From an uncultured Bacteroidales bacterium (GTDB lineage: Bacteria > Bacteroidota > Bacteroidia > Bacteroidales > Bacteroidaceae), in assembly GCA_947367415.1 (NCBI GenBank), contig CANBEE010000176.1:1-5848 (forward strand): a stretch of DNA of 5,848 nucleotides. Direction: 5' to 3'. The notes under the pieces are model-generated. The model made no database searches. It was not told where the DNA came from and worked only from the letters and a program-made list of their open reading frames with translations. The position numbers and the translations under genes are program-made. This document shows, piece after piece, positions 1-4,248 of this stretch. Numbering within the stretch: position 1 is the first letter of the stretch; each line of letters opens with the position of its first letter.

Positions 1-6
1 TACTCG

Positions 7-113
7 AGTACTTGGCTGTAAGTACTACAGTACTTGTGAGGAAGTACTGATAGTTATGTGAGCTGTACTGAAAAAAGTTTGAGCTGTACTGATAGTTATG
101 TGCTTTCCCTTGA
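7..113. repeat. Degenerate 21/22-bp tandem repeats built on GTACT
   Basis: Two 22-bp units (7-28 and 29-50) each begin with AGTACTTG and carry a second AAGTACT near the end. They are followed by three 21-bp units (51-71, 72-92, 93-113). Units 51-71 and 72-92 share the ending AGCTGTACTGA, while units 51-71 and 93-113 share the beginning TAGTTATGTG. A 17-base string, GTACTGATAGTTATGTG, occurs exactly at 44-60 and 86-102. The GTAC cores fall at 8, 22, 30, 44, 65 and 86, so most spacings are multiples of seven. This is read directly from the sequence. The function is unknown: it could be a decayed minisatellite, a multi-site protein-binding array, or the edge of a larger repeat element to the left. 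Confidence 0.75.
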
Positions 114-134
114 CTTGAATTATTGTTCCAGTCC

Positions 135-176
135 GCAAGCACTACCAATATAGAGCATTGCTTTATATTGGCTTGC
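135..176. repeat. Bulged inverted repeat / potential cruciform
   Basis: The inner arms CCAATATAGAG (145-155) and CTTTATATTGG (161-171) are complementary with one mismatch around a 5-base loop. The outer arms GCAAG (135-139) and CTTGC (172-176) extend the stem past a 5-base one-sided bulge. A nearby AAGCAAG (about 193-199) could compete for the CTTGCTT arm, giving an alternative fold. The element lies downstream of the leftmost gene and has no clean U-tract, so it is not a convincing terminator for either strand. Confidence 0.55.
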
Positions 177-214
177 TTGCTCGGTATAGATTAAGCAAGT
201 TTAAAACTCCTTTG

Positions 215-292
215 TGAAGCTAAAGCTTCAGTCTTCGTCAATGCGAAGCGCTCGACTCGTCCGAGAACCGACGCTCATTTCGCGTCGGCGCT
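215..292. repeat. Cluster of three to four perfect short hairpins
   Basis: TGAAGC (215-220) and GCTTCA (225-230) form a 6-bp stem with a TAAA loop. CTTCG (233-237) and CGAAG (244-248) form a second stem. CCGACGC (268-274) and GCGTCGG (282-288) form a 7-bp GC-rich stem. CTCG (251-254) with CGAG (262-265) is a weaker stem. AGCGC (247-251) and GCGCT (288-292) could close the last two into a branched structure. Such density suggests a structured RNA or a dispersed intergenic element, but no known family was recognised and the strand is undetermined. Confidence 0.45.
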
Positions 293-395
293 ACGCTGCC
301 ATTGCCAACCTATTTATGAACTTTCCTCAACCGCAACTCCGCTGCACCTTGCCAGGCCAAAAATAAAAATCGTTTACACGGAATAAGGAGGGCTT

Positions 396-1124
396 TTATC
401 TCTTTATCGCTTTCAATATATTCTCTCTTTGAACTGGAGATGTGCCCACCTCTATGAGGATGATTCTGCCTTCCTCATCAAGCACCACAGTAAAAGGATA
501 ACTGCTTACACCCACTTGCGCTATGAGTTCCTCATCGTTGACCAACTGATGAAAACGGAACTTGTTGTCCTTGACAACCTGTTTGATTTTCTCGCCACTC
601 TCGAATGTCACAGCTAGGAACGTCACATTACGGTGTTTTCTTACCCAACGGCCCAGCTCTGGCATTTCCTTTATGCAAGGGCCGCACCCAGTAAACCAGA
701 AGTTGATGACCGCCTTCCTGCCCATCAAGTCCTTGTTGCTCCACTCACGGCCATTCATGTCGCGAAGAGTAAAGTGTGGAAACGTATCTCCTACACTGAC
801 ATTCATCGTTGGAGCCAAGATGGTAGTATGAAACCTACGGGCATTAGCAGCCCTTTTCAATATGTCTTCCCCATTCTTTATCTTTCTTGTCGGGATAGCA
901 TATTTCTTTGCGGCTTCTGATAATTGCGGATAATCAAGTATGGTGATTTTGCCCCAAACGGAATCTTCCAACATCGCCATCTCTACAACGCTTCCAGGGG
1001 GTACCTGCTCTGGCTTCTCGTAGAAGAACATGCCATTGGTAATCTTTAATGTTTTGTGTTGAGTTGAACACGATGAACAAAGCACCGCCACGGCAAGGGC
1101 GAGAAGTAGTTTGGTTGGTTTCAT
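396..1124 (-). CDS. TlpA-like thioredoxin-fold lipoprotein, 242 aa
   Basis: This is a predicted lipid-anchored thiol-disulfide oxidoreductase of the TlpA/ResA-like thioredoxin superfamily, acting in the periplasm or at the outer membrane. Residues 1-18 form a signal peptide with a lipobox ending at Cys19 (LCSSC). Residues 20-105 are a small region I do not recognise. Residues 109-242 look like a thioredoxin fold: VGDTFPHFTLRDMNG (about 111-125), the active site CGPC at 147-150 (bases 675-686), and the cis-proline loop SSYP with Pro210. The Trp usually found before the first active Cys is Gly (FTGCGPC). The ATG at 1124 is chosen because the signal peptide follows at once. It lies 166 bases after the stop of the paralogous gene to its right and shares that gene's first 44 coding bases exactly. 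Substrate and redox direction (reductase, oxidase or isomerase) cannot be told from sequence; fold and localisation are well supported. Confidence 0.9.
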   Translation of the reverse strand: MKPTKLLLALAVAVLCSSCSTQHKTLKITNGMFFYEKPEQVPPGSVVEMAMLEDSVWGKITILDYPQLSEAAKKYAIPTRKIKNGEDILKRAANARRFHTTILAPTMNVSVGDTFPHFTLRDMNGREWSNKDLMGRKAVINFWFTGCGPCIKEMPELGRWVRKHRNVTFLAVTFESGEKIKQVVKDNKFRFHQLVNDEELIAQVGVSSYPFTVVLDEEGRIILIEVGTSPVQRENILKAIKR

Positions 1125-1127
1125 TGT
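1081..1127 (-). repeat. 47-bp exact direct repeat, copy A (signal peptide)
   Basis: This segment is identical to 2465-2511 over 47 bases and differs at both flanking bases. It covers three bases before the ATG and the first 14 codons plus two bases of codon 15 of the leftmost lipoprotein gene, encoding MKPTKLLLALAVAV. Nucleotide identity at every wobble position contrasts with the strong divergence of the remaining proteins, which points to recent copying, recombination or gene conversion of the secretion signal. Confidence 0.95.
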
Positions 1128-1164
1128 ATTGGTTATTGTATGTTGTTACACGATTTTATTTATG

Positions 1165-1223
1165 GCTAATTTATGGGCAATTCACGAGAATTCGTGTCTA
1201 AGAAAATAAAGGCATGAATTGCC
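1165..1223. repeat. Nested inverted repeats between the two TlpA-like genes
   Basis: GGCAATTCA (1176-1184) is the exact reverse complement of TGAATTGCC (1215-1223). Inside lies a hairpin of CACGA (1183-1187) and TCGTG (1192-1196) with a 4-base loop. On the minus strand GGCA/TGCC (1211-1223) forms a small hairpin followed by the T-rich run TTTATTTTCTT (1200-1210). It could act as a weak terminator for the 1291-2508 gene, about 70 bases after its stop, but a 4-bp stem is poor. A near match to the -7 box on the minus strand, TAAATTAG (1166-1173), might serve the 396-1124 gene but has no -33 partner. Confidence 0.5.
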
Positions 1224-1290
1224 ATGTAATTGGCCACGAAACGAGTTCGCCGCCCGCAGGGGCCAAAGGCAATTTTAAGGAATTATTGTT

Positions 1291-2508
1291 TTATTCCCAT
1301 CCCAATTCTTCAGTACTTCGGCTAATCATCCCTTTAGCATACCCTCTATCTACTTTGCGTACAATATGGTTTTCGTCAAGGTAGAAGAATACGGGTACTC
1401 CGCGATTAGTACCGACATAAGCGTTTAGCACAGCATCTTCGCCAAGCAGCATCGGGTAGCTTATCTTGTGATGGGTAGCATAGTCGCTCAGGCTCTGTGC
1501 ACTTTTTCCCCATGATTCGATAGATACTATGTTATAGCGTTTGCTCAGCTCTACCAGTTCGGGATAGGCCTGTGCGCAAGGACCACAGCCAAGGCCCGTC
1601 AGGTTGATAATCGTAGGTTTGCCACGCAAGGAACTTAGCGCCACCGACTTCCCGTTCATATCTTTCAATGTCCACTCGGGAGCGGCCTTGCCTATAAGCT
1701 GTTCGTTCTGCCGGGCCTCTTTGTCCATATCCCTCCTGCCGACATAATGTACCTTGTAGCTCCCATGCAGAAGTATGAGGTCTGTTGCAACGATGGGAGA
1801 GGTCGTAACCTCCTCACTCCATTCTGCATGATGGCAAGTGACATCCTGCACGTTATGGCTCATCTCCCTCAAATATCTATAAGGCATAGCATCTCCCTTG
1901 CGAATCCATAGCGTGTAGTAGGAGTAAGCATCCTCCTCGCTGAGGGCAAAAGGATTCTCTGGCATCTTGTAGGCACGTCCGAAGAACTCCACCTGCCTGT
2001 CTTCGTAGATGGAGAGCTTATAGATAAAGTCTTCATCCGTTTCCTCCACGTCAAGGTTGATACTGTCTGTGGTAGTCAGCATATAACGGATGAGGCTCTT
2101 TACATAGCTGAAGAAGGGGGGATGATACATGCGGAACGGGAGTGCCTGACTCTTTGTATCCAGGAAGTCCTCTACAACTATCCGCTTCTCGTCGTGATTG
2201 AAAGAGGCGAGATTTATACCGTCGTATACACTGAATATCCAGCCATCCTCACCGTAGCGTAGGGCTGATGCTCCGATAGTCGTATCTTGTGGATTATCTT
2301 GTTCTACAAACCTGTTGTGTCGGATGCTGCTCCAGTCCTTCTCATAAGGTGCCTTCACTTTCTCTTCTATTTCGTATCCTGCCACCTTGATACGTTCAAC
2401 CGTCTCTAACGCATGCTTGAGACAATCTTCCGGTTGCTGCTTCCTCGGTGTACATGCCCCCAGCAGCACCGCCACGGCAAGGGCGAGAAGTAGTTTGGTT
2501 GGTTTCAT
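1291..2508 (-). CDS. TlpA-like lipoprotein with large N-terminal domain, 405 aa
   Basis: This is a predicted lipoprotein with a C-terminal TlpA/thioredoxin-like domain, likely a periplasmic or outer-membrane redox protein. The signal peptide occupies residues 1-18, with lipobox LLGAC and Cys19. Residues 20-265 form a large unassigned region. It alternates beta-like segments and contains YYTLWIRK and MPYRYLREM (about 197-215), a pattern that loosely recalls LolA-like lipoprotein-carrier folds; that is inference only. The redox domain spans about 270-405: IGKAAPEWTLKDMNGK (272-287), CGPC at 308-311 (bases 1576-1587) and the cis-proline loop GVPV (Pro372). As in its paralogue, Gly replaces Trp before the first Cys (LGCGPC). 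The frame stays open to an ATG at 2574, but the ATG at 2508 is preferred because the signal peptide starts there and the paralogue's start aligns exactly. The gene follows the regulator gene by 173 bases on the same strand. Confidence 0.88.
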   Translation of the reverse strand: MKPTKLLLALAVAVLLGACTPRKQQPEDCLKHALETVERIKVAGYEIEEKVKAPYEKDWSSIRHNRFVEQDNPQDTTIGASALRYGEDGWIFSVYDGINLASFNHDEKRIVVEDFLDTKSQALPFRMYHPPFFSYVKSLIRYMLTTTDSINLDVEETDEDFIYKLSIYEDRQVEFFGRAYKMPENPFALSEEDAYSYYTLWIRKGDAMPYRYLREMSHNVQDVTCHHAEWSEEVTTSPIVATDLILLHGSYKVHYVGRRDMDKEARQNEQLIGKAAPEWTLKDMNGKSVALSSLRGKPTIINLTGLGCGPCAQAYPELVELSKRYNIVSIESWGKSAQSLSDYATHHKISYPMLLGEDAVLNAYVGTNRGVPVFFYLDENHIVRKVDRGYAKGMISRSTEELGWE

Positions 2509-2511
2509 TGT
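2465..2511 (-). repeat. 47-bp exact direct repeat, copy B (signal peptide)
   Basis: This copy is identical to 1081-1127, offset by 1384 bases. It spans the start region of the 1291-2508 gene, including the three bases before its ATG, and ends within codon 15, just before the lipobox. The shared boundary upstream of the ATG also supports 2508 as the true start of this gene. Confidence 0.95.
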
Positions 2512-2543
2512 GGTTTGATTATTAATCCTTTTGTAACGACAAG

Positions 2544-2574
2544 CAAAGGAAAGCAATAAATCCCGTTCGTACAA
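2544..2574 (-). promoter_or_regulatory. Weak candidate promoter for the 405-aa lipoprotein gene
   Basis: On the minus strand TTCCTTTG (2544-2551) differs by one base from the Bacteroidetes -7 consensus TAnnTTTG. It is preceded after 19 bases by TTGT (2571-2574), a poor match to the -33 TTTG. It would give a 5' leader of roughly 30 bases before the ATG at 2508. The match is weak, and co-transcription with the regulator gene is equally possible. Confidence 0.25.
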
Positions 2575-2649
2575 CTTAACGTTACAAAAAGTGAAACGAG
2601 ATGCCCAACTTTAACCATTATTATTAGTTGCAGATGAGAGCCACGCTCA

Positions 2650-2677
2650 ATGGTCAGCTAATCTCACCCTGAACCAT
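2650..2677 (-). terminator. Hairpin just after the regulator stop, no U-tract
   Basis: ATGGTCAG (2650-2657) pairs with CTGAACCAT (2669-2677) with one bulged base and an 11-base loop. On the minus strand it begins about five bases after the stop of the regulator gene. The bases after it are not T-rich, so it is a poor intrinsic terminator. It may instead protect the mRNA 3' end or allow partial read-through into the lipoprotein gene. Confidence 0.3.
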
Positions 2678-2681
2678 GCAC

Positions 2682-4013
2682 CTATCCCTTACCGCCGAAT
2701 ATCACATCGCAGAAGTCGGTGGGGAGTTTCTTCTTGATGCGGTCTTTGCGCTTGCGGATGGTGCCGGGAGTGGTGTGACCGATATAGGCAATGACATTGT
2801 TGCTGTAGCCAAGGTAGGTGCAGAAGCAGCAGATGAGCTCTTGGTCGTTGAGTTCGGCGTTCTCGATGAGCGTGGCACAAGCCTCCTTGAATGCGGCGAA
2901 CAGCGAACTCTCCACGTCGCGTGTGGCCTCGAAAGCCATATCGTAGAGCTCCTTCTCCTTTATCTGCATCGTGTTGAGGTCGTCGTAGCTGGTGGTGTGT
3001 TCGAAGGCACGGCGACCATCGGCAAGGCTGCGGCGCAGTATCAGTGACTCGGGCAAGGCAAAGGTTTCGCCACGCTCCTCTTCGGTGAGTTGGGGCTGAG
3101 TCTCTTCGGCCTCCTGCTGTGGAGTGTCCCCATATTCGTATACCCTCGGCGGCCTCTTCTTATTCTTATATATATACCACGCGGTGAAGAGCATGGCGAT
3201 GATAAGCAGCACGATTATTCTGATTGCAAAAGGCGATAGGCCTGATGGAACCTCTTTTTTTGTGGGTTGCTGAGTGGCAGCAGGCGTCTTTGCTCCCGGG
3301 CATGCGCAGTCCTTCGATTTCTTGGACTGGGCGATAGTGCGCTCCATCTCGGCCTTGAAGGCCGAGGCCGACTGAGGAGAATGAACGTCGAGGCCACGAA
3401 TCTGTCCCAAGGGGATGACAGCTGCCTCCTCGAAGCGCTGTTGGTAATAGGCTGCCGAGTCGGGGATTTGTCGGTTATGATAGATGTGCTTCAGCACGTA
3501 AGCCACGATATAGTCCGTCCAGTTCTGTCGCACAGGGAAGCTCATTGCCTTGTGGCAATAGTGGATGGCCGAGTCAATCTCGCCGTAGTGCCACAGGTCG
3601 TCGCCCTTGTGGGCATAGTATTGTGCCAAGTTGATGTCATTGCCTACGCCAGCCTTGGCATACTCGATGCAGCGGTTGATATACATCAGCGCCTTGGCAT
3701 AGTTGGTACGTCCGTAAGCACCGTACGACTCAATATTATGCAACATATAAAGTGCCTTTACGCGTAGGGAATCGGTGGAATCATCGCGCACCACCACATT
3801 GGCAAAGTGGTATTCGGCTTCAGACAGGCTCCGCTTGTCCTTCTTGTCCTTATTAAACCTGCCGTGTGCACGATAGGCGAGTTCCAGCTCCTGATAGGCA
3901 GTGAACTCGATATGCACCTTCTTGGGGGCTTGCACCTCCTCCTTATCCTTCTTGCTGCAGGCCGCAAGACCAACCAAAGCCATCAACAACACGATATACA
4001 ATATACGCTTCAT
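2682..4013 (-). CDS. TPR-TM-HTH membrane-spanning transcriptional regulator
   Basis: This is a predicted one-component regulator of a kind found in Bacteroidetes, 443 aa. Residues 1-18 form a signal peptide with lipobox LVGLAAC (Cys19), so the N-terminus may be lipidated. Residues about 64-197 are helical and TPR-like, with repeated A/Y/L patterns such as AEYHFANVV, YAKALMYINRCIEYAK and IDSAIHYCHKAM. Residues 261-282 form one transmembrane helix followed by YKNKKRPPR, so by the positive-inside rule the C-terminus is cytoplasmic and the TPR part periplasmic. An acidic linker (about 300-316) leads to a LuxR/GerE-like helix-turn-helix at about 388-430, with recognition helix around TPGTIRKRKDRIKKKL. 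A CxC pair (Cys236, Cys238) lies on the periplasmic side about 23 residues before the membrane helix. The ATG at 4013 directly precedes the signal peptide. Signal and DNA targets are unknown; no kinase or receiver domain is present. The architecture call is firm, while transcriptional function is inferred from the HTH. Confidence 0.85.
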   Translation of the reverse strand: MKRILYIVLLMALVGLAACSKKDKEEVQAPKKVHIEFTAYQELELAYRAHGRFNKDKKDKRSLSEAEYHFANVVVRDDSTDSLRVKALYMLHNIESYGAYGRTNYAKALMYINRCIEYAKAGVGNDINLAQYYAHKGDDLWHYGEIDSAIHYCHKAMSFPVRQNWTDYIVAYVLKHIYHNRQIPDSAAYYQQRFEEAAVIPLGQIRGLDVHSPQSASAFKAEMERTIAQSKKSKDCACPGAKTPAATQQPTKKEVPSGLSPFAIRIIVLLIIAMLFTAWYIYKNKKRPPRVYEYGDTPQQEAEETQPQLTEEERGETFALPESLILRRSLADGRRAFEHTTSYDDLNTMQIKEKELYDMAFEATRDVESSLFAAFKEACATLIENAELNDQELICCFCTYLGYSNNVIAYIGHTTPGTIRKRKDRIKKKLPTDFCDVIFGGKG

Positions 4014-4068
4014 ATATAAGAATCAGTTTTTAAGATTATCGCCAACATGTATTTGTAGTTACTCTGTG

Positions 4069-4100
4069 CAAATGTACTGTTTTCATCGCTACGCACCAAG
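4069..4100 (-). promoter_or_regulatory. Bacteroidetes-type promoter for the regulator gene
   Basis: On the minus strand TACATTTG (4069-4076) matches the Bacteroidetes -7 consensus TAnnTTTG exactly. CTTG (4097-4100) lies 20 bases upstream and matches three of four bases of the -33 TTTG element. The predicted leader to the ATG at 4013 is about 50 bases. The spacing is within the range known for primary sigma factor promoters in Bacteroides. It lies downstream of the GH2 terminator, so the regulator should have its own transcript. Confidence 0.6.
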
Positions 4101-4109
4101 AAAACAGGT

Positions 4110-4142
4110 GTGACAAAAGCGTGGCAAAAACGTGGCAAGGAA
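4110..4142. promoter_or_regulatory. Three 11-bp phased direct repeats upstream of the promoter
   Basis: GTGACAA (4110-4116), GTGGCAA (4121-4127) and GTGGCAA (4132-4138) recur every 11 bases, about one DNA helical turn, each followed by an A-rich spacer. The array begins about ten bases upstream of the -33 element of the regulator promoter, where an activator commonly binds. Binding of a multimeric HTH protein on one DNA face, possibly the regulator itself, is an inference. Confidence 0.5.
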
Positions 4143-4185
4143 GAAACCACCCCTAATACCCCCCCGCTCAGTGCAAACAAAACAG

Positions 4186-4226
4186 AAACCGCCTTTTCAC
4201 GGAAAAGCCCGATGAAAAGGCGGTTT
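4186..4226 (-). terminator. Strong hairpin terminator after the GH2 gene
   Basis: AAACCGCCTTTTCA (4186-4199) and TGAAAAGGCGGTTT (4213-4226) are perfect 14-bp complementary arms around a 13-base loop. On the minus strand the stem begins 22 bases after the GH2 stop codon and ends in a U-rich tail (TTTCTGTTTTGTTT). The plus strand also has a short T run after the stem, so it could work in both directions, but no plus-strand gene needs it. Confidence 0.85.
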
Positions 4227-4248
4227 TTGCTATTTCAGCACATCTGTA

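Larger units (their letters stand above)
1..395. other. Gene-free left edge with repeats and hairpins
   Basis: I found no credible coding region here. Reading frames on both strands are short and lack recognisable protein sequence; the longest minus-strand ATG frame I checked by hand, beginning within the hairpin cluster, is about 16 codons. The region contains a degenerate tandem repeat (7-113), a bulged inverted repeat (135-176) and several further hairpins (215-292). Bases 301-395 hold nothing recognisable except a short T-rich stretch on the minus strand (about 361-372), about 25-35 bases after the stop of the leftmost gene. That stretch could help end its transcription but follows only a 3-bp stem. 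The left boundary is cut by the window, so what the repeat block belongs to cannot be seen. Confidence 0.6.

Noticed and set aside
7..113. CRISPR array
   Set aside because: Repeat units are 21-22 bases with no unique spacers between them, and no cas genes are in view.
361..380. Intrinsic terminator after the 242-aa lipoprotein gene
   Set aside because: The T-rich stretch on the minus strand is preceded by only a 3-bp stem, too weak to call.
429..920. Plus-strand frames opposite the 242-aa lipoprotein
   Set aside because: They overlap each other and a gene with a clear thioredoxin active site and signal peptide; no domain or start context supports them.
1166..1173. Promoter TAAATTAG for the 242-aa lipoprotein gene
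   Set aside because: One mismatch to the -7 box and no recognisable -33 element at the right distance; kept only as a remark in the intergenic repeat entry.
2509..2574. Upstream ATG at 2574 adding 22 residues to the 405-aa lipoprotein
   Set aside because: The extension (MYERDLLLSF...) would bury the lipoprotein signal peptide, and the paralogue starts exactly at the equivalent internal ATG, inside the 47-bp repeat.
4146..4168. G-quadruplex on the minus strand (runs of seven and four G)
   Set aside because: Only two long G runs and a GG are present, so a canonical four-run quadruplex is not supported.
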